NCBI GenBank assembly: GCA_030765045.1
Contig: CM060967.1
Span: forward strand, 123,222,912 to 123,286,911
Direction: 5' to 3'
Length of the DNA: 64,000 bases
From: Tenodera sinensis
Taxonomy: Eukaryota; Arthropoda; Insecta; Mantodea; Mantidae
Position 1 is the stretch's first letter; each line of letters starts with the position of its first letter. Both the position numbers and the translations under genes were made by a program. Under the pieces are notes generated by a model that saw only the letters and a list, made by a program, of their open reading frames with translations, was not told the origin of the DNA and made no database searches. Positions 1 through 11,279 of this stretch are shown here, in pieces.

Positions 1-1250
1 CTATGGCAGTTATATCCATCTTAGTTTAGAAGGAAGAGGAATAGTTGCCCCCAGGCCGAAAAACCGTCAAGAACTTGGAGAGGCACTATCTGAATCTTGG
101 AACACCACCGTGCAAGTGTCTTGTGAACAGTATGTCTAAAAGAGTAAATCTAGTGTGCTTGAAAGCCAAAGGAGGCCGTATAAAGTGCAAAATCATCTGC
201 AATGTATGCTTCAAGCGATATCTTATGAATTTACAATAATGCATTATGTTGTGTTTTCTTGGAAGAGAACATTTCAAAATGTCAACTTTTGGTAGAATGT
301 GGAATTCCAGACGCACATTTGAGGTTATTCTTCCCAGAAATTTTGTCAATAATTCTCTTATTCCTAAAAGTACGTCTGCAATGTTTACCCTGGTTTTATT
401 GTCAGCCAGTTGTTGCACCACTTACTTGTTTGTTGGGTGGAGGCAAATAGGGCTTCTGGCGTCTAGACATAAACCGTGTAATTGTTGGTTTAATTAGCTT
501 CCCAATAGTCAGAACTATATGTTTTCGTTATTAACGATCAATACAAAAAAATATTTACAGCTCCGGCCTAAAGTATCTCAATATCTCAAGATATTCGAAG
601 GGGATTTGATGGTGTATTTATACGTGAATTTTACGTTTTCTTCCGAAAATCTTATTTTCCGCGAAAACTTCAAAAAAGGTATTTTTTTTAAGATTAACTA
701 AAAATTAAGTGTTATATTAAAAATCTATGATCAACTGTTGCAACACTATCGAAGCTCAAGGCTTGATTGAGAAAGATGTAGGTGATTCGAAGGTAATCAA
801 AGCACTCGAGTTTCCTTTGGAACCATTGCAGTACAATGTAAATTTGTATTTGAAGTATATATTTAATGATTTCTCTGAATTTTAGAATGGGAGTTGTATA
901 TTCTTTTAATTATAGTGGGTTATATATTTTGTCACAATTTTACTTGAGAGCAATAATGAAATGCTTTATATTTAGGACCAGAGTAATAGCTTTGTAGATA
1001 AGTTATTCAATCCTTATGGCTATTAATCTCAAATGCGGCCAGTAATATATTCTTTTCCAAGTGTAATTTAGTACTTACAAGGGATTTTCGCTGAAATCTA
1101 TGAACTTGTAACTTGTTGTATGTCCCGGTTTAATGACGCTGATTAAATAGCTGAAGTAAGTATGAATTTAGTGCATTATTTCGTATTACCAATGTGTAAA
1201 TGTTTAAACTAACCTAAATCAACATTTATGACTTAAATGTATATAAAATA
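1..1250. other. Unassigned AT-rich DNA
   Basis: I see no recognisable gene or element. Two frames of about 80 and 111 codons overlap on opposite strands near 86-497, but neither protein resembles a family I know and both look like chance frames. Confidence 0.5.
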
Positions 1251-1251
1251 T

Positions 1252-1460
1252 TAGCTGAAGTACCCGGCGTTACATGTGGTTTGATGATTTTATCCCAACA
1301 ACTTTTATATTACCTTCAGTACTTAAAGAACCCAAAATAAGCAAAATAAATAAAACACCGGGAAAAAACTATCCAAAGCATTGTTCAAAAACTACAAATA
1401 CCACAGGAAGAAAAGCAAGCACAGAAAGCTGTGTGAATGTAAGACGTTTCATTTCATTTT
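1252..1460. repeat. Dispersed repeat, family 2, copy 1
   Basis: This stretch shares ordered blocks with 43895-44180: a start like ACCCGGCGTT / ACTCGGCGTT, then ACACCGGGAAAA, then ACAAATACCA followed by an A-rich run, then TGTGAATGTAA. The copies are diverged but the blocks are collinear, so they descend from one element. I see no coding content and do not recognise the class. The copy lies just upstream of a HINE-like element. Confidence 0.6.
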
Positions 1461-1645
1461 CGATAGACCGGTTGGTTTTCTTGCTTCACTTAGAGAGGAC
1501 ATGCTTTCAAATAATGAACTAGAAAATCTAAGAAAATCACTTGTAGAGGTACAAGATCTACCAAACACACTGTTCTAGTCTTCTTGCACTAAATTATAAC
1601 TTTTAATAACACAGTAAAATACGAGTAGAAACACGCAGAACTTTA

Positions 1646-2180
1646 GATTGTTTAGATTCCGTTCTCTTTGCACGCTTAACATAAAATAGTGAACAACGAT
1701 GTTCCATTTCAGAAAGTTTTAAGTTTTTCGAAACTGACACAAATAACAAGGAATATCTCCGAAATGGTTCACCCTACAAGAAAATTTATTCGGACATAAA
1801 TTGTGCATTTTAGCAAGATCCACATTTTTGTTGTGTAGCATGATTTGGTCTATCTCTAACGGTTTACCAGTTATGCAAAAGTCGTCCAGAGTAAATACGA
1901 CTACAGGGGCTATATCCAGAATATTCAAGATATACATTTCATTTGTCATAAAAATATCTCAAACATATGACATTTTAATCAAAATCGTTAGAGCCACTTT
2001 CTAGAAAGTCAAAATTTTCGAAAAAATGTCCATGTAAAGGGTAGTTTAGTGTGGGGCTATCTTCTTCAAAATCTTCGTGTTGCATCCTTAAAAGACATTA
2101 AAGTTACATACCAAATTTGGTTTTTAACCAACATTTCGTTTTTGAGTTGTACTGTCCACAGACTGTCAGACTCACACACA

Positions 2181-2224
<44 letters not shown>

Positions 2225-2357
2225 TCTTTTTCTAAACACGTTTTTTTTTTATTCAGGGGCTCTCAAAACATATATTTTCGGTGGAATCTCGACATCGAAT
2301 TTTTGGGTGGAATACAATACTTTCTCTACTTTACTATGCGTAGTAGAGAAAGTAAAA
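1646..2357 (+). repeat. HINE-like element, 5'-truncated
   Basis: The copy runs from the segment matching CCGTTCTCTTTGCACG to the 3' hairpin and GTAGAGAAAGTAAAA. It holds the conserved inner blocks (GGTTTACCAGTTATGCAAAA, AATCAAAATCGTTAGAGCC, TTTTTGAGTT) and a CA microsatellite at about 2170-2220. It lacks the 5' terminal segment. No coding capacity is visible. Confidence 0.9.
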
Positions 2358-2424
2358 AAGGGACAACTTTTGCTTCTTCAGAAATATTGCATTTTTGAAA
2401 ATCTAAATAAAAACTCATTTATTT

Positions 2425-2690
2425 TAGTGACCTCCACATTTTTGTAGAGTATAATTTGTCCATTTATTACAGTTTAACAGGTGTACAAAATATACATTTT
2501 TATCATGCAAATATCATATGGAGATTAAAAATTATCCACGTAAAAGGTAGCTGAGTTTTGTTCTTGGCGTTATGTTGTTCCTAAGACATTTTTTTCAGGG
2601 AGTATCAGAACGTGTATTTCAGATGCTTTTGAATGGGATGCGAATCTCTAATTTAGGCAAGTAGTTCAGAAAATAAAAATATTAAAGTTT
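2425..2690 (+). repeat. HINE-like element, strongly diverged fragment
   Basis: The order of blocks follows the family (CCACATTTTTGTAGAGTA, an AACAGGTGTACAAAA block, a TTCAGGG block, then AGAAAATAAAA at the end), with many substitutions and deletions. It directly follows the better preserved copy ending at 2357 and is probably an older insertion. Confidence 0.55.
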
Positions 2691-2939
2691 CTTTTGCTAT
2701 TTGCTCATTTCTCTTAGTGTTCCCTTATGTTTACAACTATAGTGTACTTGTCTAGGTACAAAATGATTCGTTATCTTATGGGGAAAACAATAAAAGCTCT
2801 CTAGCCAACAGTTAATATTTCTTTCTATCCGGGATAAAAGGAGTAGAGAGAGAGATACTTTTGCCTCAGTCCTTTTCCAGTGCTCCTCGTTACATTGCAA
2901 GGCTCCTTCTAGCTAACCGCCAAGACATGATATGCGACG

Positions 2940-3580
2940 GATGTGACGAGTGCTGACCCACCCGATACAAAAGGAGGTGACAGGGTAAGGATGACGAGGA
3001 AGCTAAGCAGGCAAGTCAACGAGACGCGACGCGACGGACGGACGGACGGACGGACGGTCCTCTCAAGAAGAACGATGGCCCGTCATCTTGCTCATCATCT
3101 ACTTTCTGATTTCTCTAATGGGTCCACACCCCCACTCCTTCCCTTCATTTGGCTATTGTCAGCAATTTTTTCCATCTTACTAATGGATTTAAAGGCACTC
3201 AGAAAAGAATAGGGGAGATATTATGAGGCTATAACATTTTATTCTTTAAAAAAGTGATTTTCTTTCTTTTTCCCTGCTCTGCCAGTAGAGGAATTATTAT
3301 CTACCCTTTTATTATCACCCCTTCCCTTCAAACCTCACTTGCCATTAAATATCCCCATATCTAATAAGAAATGAAGGCATAATTAGAGGCAGAAATTAAA
3401 GGGAGACGAAAAGAATAGAAAAATTAATGTAGCTACGGGATAATCGGATAATTAGATGAGCACAAGTTCAGTCTGCTCCTTTTACACTAGCGATTAAATT
3501 AATTCTGGAGGATGCCATGTTCTCGTGTAAAACTGCCAACGCTTTCTGCGACGATGGAAAAAAAGAGAATCAGTAAAGAA
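2940..3580. other. TE-free island with homeodomain-type sites; candidate regulatory DNA
   Basis: This stretch has mixed composition and no match to repeats elsewhere in the window. It holds a GACG tetranucleotide run (3033-3057) and then a cluster of ATTA-type cores: TAATTA near 3380, ATTAATG near 3423, TAATCGGATAATTAG at 3441-3455 and ATTAAATTAATT near 3495. Such clustering is what homeodomain-bound enhancers look like, but AT-rich DNA also gives these cores by chance. No exon is evident. Confidence 0.25.
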
Positions 3581-3859
3581 GACGATATGAATGAAAAATC
3601 GGAAGTTCATTTTCTTGGTCTAAATTTGTCTTGCTGCTGTTACTCTATGTAAAAGCAGTAACTGCTATTTTTTGAACTTTTCAGTCAATCTTTCTGTTTA
3701 TATTTTCCGTGCTTCCAGTGTTTTGCTTTTCGTTTCCGTATTAAAAACACAATCCACTATTAAATAATAATTTATAAACATTTGAGGAAATACGCCTTAA
3801 TGAAGATTATATTTCATAAATAATTCAAGACAAATTTAAATTGACAAATGCAATCTATT
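3581..3859. other. Unassigned AT-rich DNA
   Basis: No gene or repeat is recognised here. Confidence 0.5.
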
Positions 3860-4270
3860 CACAGGTACAACAACATTAAAGAATGGGCTAGAGAAAACGA
3901 AATGAAGAATGAAGAGGCTCCTCCTCTTTTAGACCGAAGAGAAAATATGACTGGTTTAATGAAAAAAAGAAAAGGTATATCAATTGTCAGCCGAAAACAA
4001 AAGGGCATTTGAACATTAGCTTGAAACAGAATACGATATGACAAGAGTATAAAAAGGTTATAAACAATGAGAACTGGTAGAAGTTGATCGAAAGATATGC
4101 CTTGATAGAGTGCAGGAAGCATAGAGAACAATAAATTAAAAGAAAATATAGCCTTGAACATGATAAAGTAAAAAATGCCAAATGAGGTCGTTTGTTTTTC
4201 GTCCAGCGAAAAGAAATTTTCCGAATTTATATGTTTTACAAGAAAATATGTCTTCTGCAAAAGAAACCAA
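3860..4270 (+). pseudogene. Possible LINE open-reading-frame remnant
   Basis: Plus-strand translation gives a lysine-rich stretch with stops, beginning DWFNEKKKRYINC. It resembles the WFN.. basic linker between endonuclease and reverse transcriptase in many insect LINEs. No catalytic motif survives. The opposite strand holds a 133-codon hydrophobic frame, which is the usual shadow of a lysine-rich coding strand. The call is tentative. Confidence 0.3.
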
Positions 4271-4429
4271 GGATTAGGACCAAGTTTAGGAGGGCTTCAT
4301 ATTGAACTATTTAAATCTACCGGGAGAGCATAAAACTTCCGAACGGACTGCGCGGTGTTTTGTCTGTCGGCATCCTCGGCGCTCGTTGCCGTCTGCCGCA
4401 ATCATAGAATGGCGCGGATAAAACTATAA

Positions 4430-4770
4430 TACATGTTTACAACTACTTTTAAAGACTTTACTTAACAACTTTATGAAAGGAGATGCTGAAACTGGCCATC
4501 GTCGTTCTCCATATATTTTTAGCACCTCTTTAGGAAACTATCCGTCGCTCACCGTTGTTCACGTTCAGAAATGCTGGCAATTACTGGTGGGTATATTGTT
4601 TTAATTCTTTCAGGGTGTGTGGGTTTGTCTTGTACACTTTAAGTTACCCCAGATATAGAAATTGCAGAGGGTTAGATCGGGGAACCCACGGAGTCGCTCA
4701 TCTCTACTAATAAACTGTCCAGAAAGACAATTTCAATAGTTGTCGAAAGATTGGTCCTATATGCTGTTGC
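4430..4770 (-). pseudogene. Mariner-like transposase, C-terminal remnant
   Basis: The minus strand reads, with stops, PWVPRSNPLQFLYLG, then LKVYKTNPHTLKELKQ. This follows the family pattern WPPRSPDLTPLDFFLWG..LK..VY..NP.TL.EL of an insect Tc1/mariner lineage. The aspartate of the RSPDL motif is lost and several stops interrupt the frame, so it is dead. A second remnant of the same type lies at 56355-56600. Confidence 0.6.
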
Positions 4771-5450
4771 AGAATATTTTTGAAAAAAGGGTCTATTAAT
4801 TCTCTAAAAAAGGGGACACGTATGTGCGGGCGTCGACTAAGAAAAAATGGCCCTATAACTCAGAAACCTAATATATATTGTTCATGAAATACACCTGCAT
4901 GACCAAAACATTGGTGTATTATGCGCCATTAGCACAGAAAGGTTTCTCAGAGAACCAACAAATGATTTCTATCTCTGATGTAGCTAATATTAAAATACTA
5001 AAGCGGTTTAGAAAGTGTATAAACTAGGGAACGAAAATATGGAACTTGCAATGAACTTATTTATAAACAACGCTTGGACTTTTAGCTGACATTGCTATGG
5101 GTAAAAAATAGTTGTAACTCCACAAAAGATTATGTTGCTGATATTTCATTCGAAACAATATTTATGGCTATGATTTAGGAACTAATAAAACAGAAGACGC
5201 GGCAAAACAAAACATAATCAACTTGTTCATGACGATAACGATATGAGATACAGATTCCTCGTTTTGTTTAATTTCCTTTTACTGGTTTTGTGATGGCGAT
5301 GTTTTGTAGTCAACAACTAAGAAAGTTCTTTCTCTGGATAGACGGTGGAAGTTTTACAAACGTCACCTCTCTTTCGTTGTTTAATTTCAGAATTTTTGTA
5401 CTATTCAAGAATTGTGTAATATTTATGCTGTTAAAAACCTTGAGATCAAA
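4771..5450. other. Unassigned DNA beside the mariner-like remnant
   Basis: The stretch may include decayed upstream parts of the transposase at 4430-4770, but I cannot align them. Nothing else is recognised. Confidence 0.4.
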
Positions 5451-5487
5451 CAGAAAGTAAAATTGAGGGGGTCAGTGCAACAGAGGT

Positions 5488-8400
5488 TTAAGGGAATGGA
5501 CAACTGAAATTTGGCCAAAATCGCTCAAAAATTCAAAATTTTTTTTATCTTTGCAAAAAATCCTCCTATCCTTCTAGTTTCATAATCCACTTCTGTTTCT
5601 GCCCTAGCGTATGTTTCAAGGCCGTCACGTGACTTTTTAAATGCCCTTGCGCACGTGTTTACCAGCTGTTTCAATCACAATGCTGCGCACATACATTCCA
5701 ATGTAGCTGGTACAGTATTACTTTTATTTTCAGCTTTTGAAATTAGCGGGTAAGCAAGGAGAAGGGATTTTATTGTCTAGAAAACTGTGTTGGCTCAACT
5801 GATCGGCAAAAGAATGTTCTAAAGCATATTTTGGTGGTAAACAGATGTTTGTTTTGCAAGTCTGTTGCTCTGATGAGTTGTGTTTGTGAAATTGTTGTTG
5901 GTGAATAGGCATATATGTGGTTTAGATATTATTATTGCTGCATATTTAATTGTTTATAAGAAATATAAGTATAGTTTTTAGATAGTATAAACTTTAATAG
6001 GGAAGATAAGTAGGTAGCGTTTGTAGTTTAGGTTAGTCAGGTTAGTTTACAGCTGCCTTTTTGTTAGATAAATCTTTCATTAGAGAGTCATTTATTAGAA
6101 CAGAACATGAATAGCCTGTGTGATAAACGCAATAAGGGCAAGAAGGGATCTAAACGTTGCAATAAGGCTACAAATTTAATAAACAAGCGTTGGAAGCCAA
6201 ATGTGAAAAGTGAAATGACAGCAGCAGTACACAGTGAGCATTTGGAAACCTCAGGAGAAAACAATGAACCTGAAGCATCTACAAGCTGCATAAGAACCTC
6301 ACCTTTGCCATCAAGAACTGCCAGTGAGAGAAAATTAAATCTTGCAGCATTTGAAGCTTCTGTCGACCCAGGTATGCCTCACACTGATTTTAGTCTAGTT
6401 CATGCAAGTGTGTGGGAACAGTTATACAAAGGAATGAAGTGCACCCAATGTAGCAAACCAGCACTAAAAGTACAAACTTTAGAAATCTCTGGCTTTGCCT
6501 TCAAAATATTAGTAACCTGTGAAAGCTGCAAAACTACAATAAAAGAAGTTTCATCAAGCCCACGAGTACACAGTGATGACAGTGCCAGGCCTCCATTCGA
6601 AGTGAACCGAAGGGTGGTTACTTCTTTTCTAAATATTGGTTCAGGACATGCAGATTTAGAAAAATTTTGTATTGGAATGGGTATGTCATGTTTTCACCAA
6701 CCACTTAGACTAAGCATGTCACATACATAGCAAAGACCAATGCTGACTTCACAAAAGAGGTACTGAAGAAAGCACATGCTGCAGTAAGGCAGGCTCACAT
6801 GGATGCTACCCTAAGAGACACTGACATAATTGACATAACTGTGTCTTACGATGGTACCTGGATGAAGAAAGGACATTCATCATTGTATGGAATGGGATTT
6901 GTAATTGATATTCTCACTGGATTAGTAGTTGACTTTGAAATATTGTCAAAATTTTGTCCATATTGCTCAACAAATCAAGTAAAATTAAATGAGGAAGAAT
7001 TTAAAATATGGCTAGAAGAACACAAACTAAGTGGCACATGTGAAAATAATTATGATGGCTCCTCAAATGCAATGGAAGCAAAAGCTGCTGAAATCCTATG
7101 GGAGAGGTCGACATACTTTACTAAATTTAGGTACACCACCATTCTGTCTGATGGAGATGCAAAAACTTTTAAACATCTACAAAATATTAAGGTTTATGGA
7201 GATGATGTGCCTCTTCAAAAAGAAGAATGTATAAATCATGTTTCTAAAAGACTTAGCAAGGGTCTGAAAGCAGTTGTTGAAGAATGGAAGAAGAAAGGTG
7301 TAACACTGGGAGGAAGAAAACCTGGAAGTCTGACAGAAGATATTATAGCTCGCCTGCAAATTTATTATAGAATTGTCATACTGGACAACATTCCCAATGT
7401 ACAGGATATGAAGAGGGGTATTTTTGCTACATTGCATCACTGTAGTTCTACAGACAGTAATCCCCAGCACTCAAATTGTCCTACTGGAGTTACCTCATGG
7501 TGCTTTTATAACAGAGCTATAGCGAAGAAAGAAAAAATTCCAAATCATGATGTCAGAACAATGAGAACATTTTTGAGGCAAGATGTTATCTCAAAAATAA
7601 TGCCAGTGTATCAAAGGCTAGCCTCTGATGAGATTTTAAAACAGTGCACTTTTGGCAAGACACAAAATGCAAATTAAAGCCTGCAAAGTGTCATGTGGCG
7701 AAAGTGTCCTAAGGAAGTTTTTGTTTCATTGAAGAGACTTCAAATTGCTATGCCTAAGGCAGTTGCTGAATTCAACTTTGGTAGTTCATCTTCATTGAAG
7801 TTGTCATCAGAAGCCAAAGGCACTTCAATTTCACCTGCTTCTCTGAAGATAACCCATGGGAGGGATGTTAGACGTTTGCAACATGCTTCTGCTTCGACAA
7901 AGAAATCAGCCAAAACATCTAGGAGGAAGCTAAACTTGAAGAAAAGTGTTGCAGAACAAAGGAAAAGGAGGCAAGAAGGTCCAACATGTGAGCCTGGGGG
8001 ATTTTAACCAGTTTCAGGGTATGAAACATAACCAAAATATGATTATAATTTTAAAACTTAAATTTCAGGCATTTAAATTTTTTAGCATTTCTGCATATTG
8101 AAAATGCATGCCACGATGCAATTTTCATTCAATCAGTTTAAAAATTTGCATGCTTTTTTTAAAAACCTAAGTAAACAAAACTGTCATATAATTTTTCTGT
8201 ATCATAAAAATTTTTTGATTTACAATTTTTTTAATATGACAATTCATCCTAAAATTGAAAAAAAATTCAGTCATAAAAATTCAAAATTTTTTTTATCATA
8301 AACTAAAAATGTCAGAAAGAAACTATATGTCAAATTTGTAGTTTAATGCTTCAGAAGCAATAAACATTTTTTAATTTTCTTGTTTTTAAAAAATTGCATC

Positions 8401-8588
8401 GTGTACTGCATTTTGCCTATACCCATAATTTTGCATTTTTGAAAATTTATAAATAAAAAACTACTGAAGATTTTGCTTTTAAATTCATAAAACTGTTTTA
8501 ACATTGCAAGACAAATATATGGTTCAAATTTCAGACAGATTGGATAGATAGTTTAGAAAATAGCAATTTCAGTTGTGCATTCCCTTAA
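5488..8588 (+). mobile_element. Kolobok DNA transposon with TTAA target duplication
   Basis: The ends are TTAA plus GGGAATGGACAACTGAAATT on the left, and on the right the reverse complement of GGGAATGCACAACTGAAATT followed by TTAA (8585-8588). The repeats differ at one of the first 20 positions. TTAA duplications are characteristic of Kolobok and piggyBac, and the encoded protein is not piggyBac-like. A further 23-bp direct repeat (AATTCAAAATTTTTTTTATC core) sits inside each end, at about 5527-5549 and 8276-8298. The element carries one transposase gene and is about 3.1 kb. Confidence 0.85.
6107..8007 (+). pseudogene. Kolobok / Mutator-like-domain transposase, nearly intact
   Basis: The gene would encode about 630 residues that cut and join the element's TTAA-flanked ends. 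The first frame (6107-6730) has an N-terminal basic region and a likely zinc-binding CTQC..CESC pair (residues 112-141). A one-base frameshift near 6703-6712 moves the reading to the frame of 6799-7677. There I see VSYDGTW (first acid), TTILSDGDAK (second acid) and ECINHV, the C(2)H signature shared by Kolobok and related DDE families. An in-frame TAA at 7675-7677 replaces the expected Glu codon in TQNAN(E)SL. The frame then continues to 8007 with a lysine/arginine-rich tail (STKKSAKTSRRKLNLKK). With only two lesions visible, the copy looks recently dead. The ATG at 6107 is the first plausible start. Confidence 0.85.
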
Positions 8589-9510
8589 CCCATCTTTTTA
8601 AAAAATGAGAAAAACTGAGTTAAAGTTAAACACATGTGGTTTTCTTTTAGAATTGTTCGCACTGATCAGTAATAAAATATTTTTGAAACAAAACAGATTC
8701 TTTGGTGTGCTGCAGATCTTTTCCTCGGTTATATTGCTGTTGTATTGACACTTTTTCTTCTGTCCTATCACGGAAAAAACATCTTACAGTTATTATATAC
8801 ATTTTTAGTAAAAGGAAGCATATTTTACCCATAATTTTTTTTAAAAAAAGCTTTAAAGCGCTTATTGTTAAACGGTAGGGTATATTAAAGGGCATTAAAC
8901 ATGTTTGATTCATAATGCACAACATTCAGGTACATCATAAGAATAATAATTTTCAAATTAATGTTGTTATTAAATGGTACGATTATATTCAAAGATTTTA
9001 TTCACTGAAGCTTTTGCAAGTAAGATGTTTCCAGTTTTATTTGCATGTCTATTTTACATAATCAGACATGTCAAAAAATTCACCATCCATCTCATTTTCA
9101 CAGTTTTGAGTAATATTTTCGGAAATCAAACAATTGTAAAAAGTATAATAAGCTAGTGGAACATATTTTGAAAGGTCTTTAATATCATTTAGTTTGTTAG
9201 GATTTATTGGTCTGGGTTTGACATACATATTTTGGCTCAAGCTTAGCATTGCAAAGATTCAGATGTGCTTATTCTTTCTTTTTTGCTGCGTTCTCATTGG
9301 CTAGACCACGGTTGCACTCAAACAACATGGATTTTCGTCAGAGGGAAAATATTAATAGCTTTAATTTAATATAAGAAATGGGTTTTGGTCCAAACCATAT
9401 AGCGGGGAGATAGTTCACATAAAAGCCTGTCAGATGGCGTCAATGTTGCAAATTGTGTATCTGGGAGGGTTAGATCACTGCTGCGCTGACCCCCTCAATT
9501 TCACCTACTG

Positions 9511-9685
9511 TAAAGGTCAATTGCTCGACCTTTTGCCCCTTGATTATTCCACCGCCAAATTTTATGTATAGGTTATGCAGTATTTCCAAAACCTGGAAGA
9601 CGGTTGGAGAGACTTTCCACTAATATCACCCTTTTGTGTGCACATAAGGGGTTCTTCACCCTTCGCTATTCAACATACCTGGGGA

Positions 9686-9718
<33 letters not shown>

Positions 9719-9847
9719 GTTAGGTTTACATGTCCGGCCGCTCATTATTTGATACATTCCCTTTAAAACAATTAACTCTAATTAAAATATATTTAAACTG
9801 TTTACCGTTTTGTAACAACTTTGAAAACTCAACTTTATGACCCAGAG
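9511..9847. other. Unassigned DNA with a long poly(A) tract
   Basis: A run of 28 A lies at 9685-9712, just after CATACCTGGGG. It could be the tail of an old retroposed sequence or a simple expansion. No flanking duplication is clear. Confidence 0.4.
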
Positions 9848-10060
9848 AAATTATGGCCGAGCACTTATATCACCAAGGCGGCCTGGGTTCGATCCCAGGG
9901 ACCTGCATGTGTGTTTGTGGTGAACGAAGCGGCGTCTGGACGTGTTTTCTCCGAGTTCTCCGGCTTCTTTTAGAATGGGAATTAAAGCCAATAGTGCCGT
10001 GTTGTAGATAAATAGCACATAAAAGAACTTCAAACCTGATAAACAGACCTCTGAATGAAC
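9848..10060 (+). repeat. tRNA-derived SINE, copy 1
   Basis: A TGGCCGAGC block (9854-9862) and GGTTCGATCCC (9886-9896) match RNA polymerase III A and B boxes. The body (CGAAGCGGCGTC..TTTTCTCCG..CTCCGG) is shared with the minus-strand SINE at 37561-37760. This copy keeps the A-box region that the other lacks. It lies just upstream of a HINE-like element. Confidence 0.65.
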
Positions 10061-10195
10061 CAAATTAAAAGATCTACCACGCCCATGGGAATCTGGGAAC
10101 CGCAGAAGTTAAAGGGTTGAAAGGCGTACTTGAAAACAAAAGTAGCAACCCAAACATTTTTACAAGATTCCTCAACTACGTTTTAATATAGGTAT

Positions 10196-10343
10196 ATTTT
10201 ATTTATCTCTACTATGTATAGTAAGAAGAATTATTCCACCCAAAAATTCCATGTCAAGATTTTACCGGAAGTACGTTTTGAGGCACCTGAATAAAAATAA
10301 GCATTTTTAGAAAAAAGTGTGTATCTGTGTGTGTGTGTTTGTA

Positions 10344-10414
<71 letters not shown>

Positions 10415-11094
10415 GTGTGTGTGCCTGTCGGTCTGCGGACAACAGTCGGTTAAACACCAAAGTTGCTATTTAAGTTTAGCATCTTAAGGATGTGACACGA
10501 AGATTTTGAAGAAAATTGCTTCACCCTAAGCTGCATGGCATTTTTTTTTTTAAATTTAAATTTTCTCGACGATGGCTCTAACGATTTAAATTAAAGTGGC
10601 ATATGATTAAGATATTTTTATGAAAAATGGAATATATACTTTGAATTTTCTGCCTATAGCCTATGTAATCCTGTTTACTCTGGATGACTTTTGCATAACT
10701 GGTAAACAGTAAGAGATATACCAAATCTTACTCTACAAAAAATGTAGATCTCGCTAGAGCACACAATTTATGTCCGAATGAATTATTTTGCAGAGTGAAC
10801 CATTTCGGAAATATTCTTCGTTATTTGTGTCAGTTTCGGAAAACAAACTTTTGTCAAATGGAACATCGTTATTTTTCTATATGTTAGTCCTGCAAAGAGA
10901 ACGGAATTTAAAAGATGTGACTATCACTCAAAGCCTACTGTATTCCCATATTCCCCTTGCACCTACAAGTAAATAAGATATAAGATAATTTGTACAAATG
11001 TTTATCTCAAGTAACATGAAGAAGATTAGTGTTTGTAAGAATGGTTAGTACAAGAGTAAAGAAAATGATGCAAGTGTAAAACATCAGATATTTT
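10196..11094 (-). repeat. HINE-like element, near full length
   Basis: Plus-strand reading begins with the inverted 3' hairpin (ATCTCTACTATGTATAGTAA) and ends with the inverted 5' terminus (AAACATCAGA). A long GT tract at about 10346-10412 occupies the microsatellite position. The inner blocks are in the family order. Confidence 0.9.
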
Positions 11095-11279
11095 TATGTT
11101 AGTTTTTCTTTACAAACATGAAATTTACACACACATTTACACTTTCACTCATACTTCCAAATACTAAGGAGGGAATAATTCTGACTAAGGAAAAATTCCT
11201 AGTCTTCATTCGGAATCAATTTACCTGTGTATACCTTAATCTTTAATATATGTTTAGTCTGTTTTCTGTTTCTTCTTCA
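11095..11279. other. Unassigned DNA
   Basis: This is a short AT-rich spacer with no recognised feature. Confidence 0.5.

Larger units (their letters stand above)
5451..9510. mobile_element. Outer inverted-repeat element interrupted by a Kolobok element
   Basis: The left end (5451-5483) and the reverse complement of the right end (9478-9510) match over about 33 bases, with the shared core AAATTGAGGGGGTCAG. Without the Kolobok insertion at 5488-8588 the outer element would be about 0.96 kb. Its right arm has minus-strand open frames at 8647-8925 and 9049-9249. The second contains KPRPINPNKLNDIKDLSKYV, then PLAYYTFY, a tail I associate with uncharacterised arthropod TE proteins. The superfamily is unknown and I find no convincing target duplication. 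Confidence 0.5.

Noticed and set aside
86..421. 111-codon minus-strand frame
   Set aside because: No recognisable domain, overlaps plus-strand frames of similar length, and no splice or promoter context.
2170..2220. CRISPR-like array
   Set aside because: Repeats are dinucleotide microsatellites in a eukaryotic transposable element.
3859..4260. 133-codon hydrophobic minus-strand frame resembling a membrane protein
   Set aside because: Explained as the antisense of a lysine-rich, LINE-like plus-strand remnant; phenylalanine/leucine richness mirrors AAA/GAA codons.
9851..10063. 70-codon minus-strand frame
   Set aside because: Antisense of the SINE.
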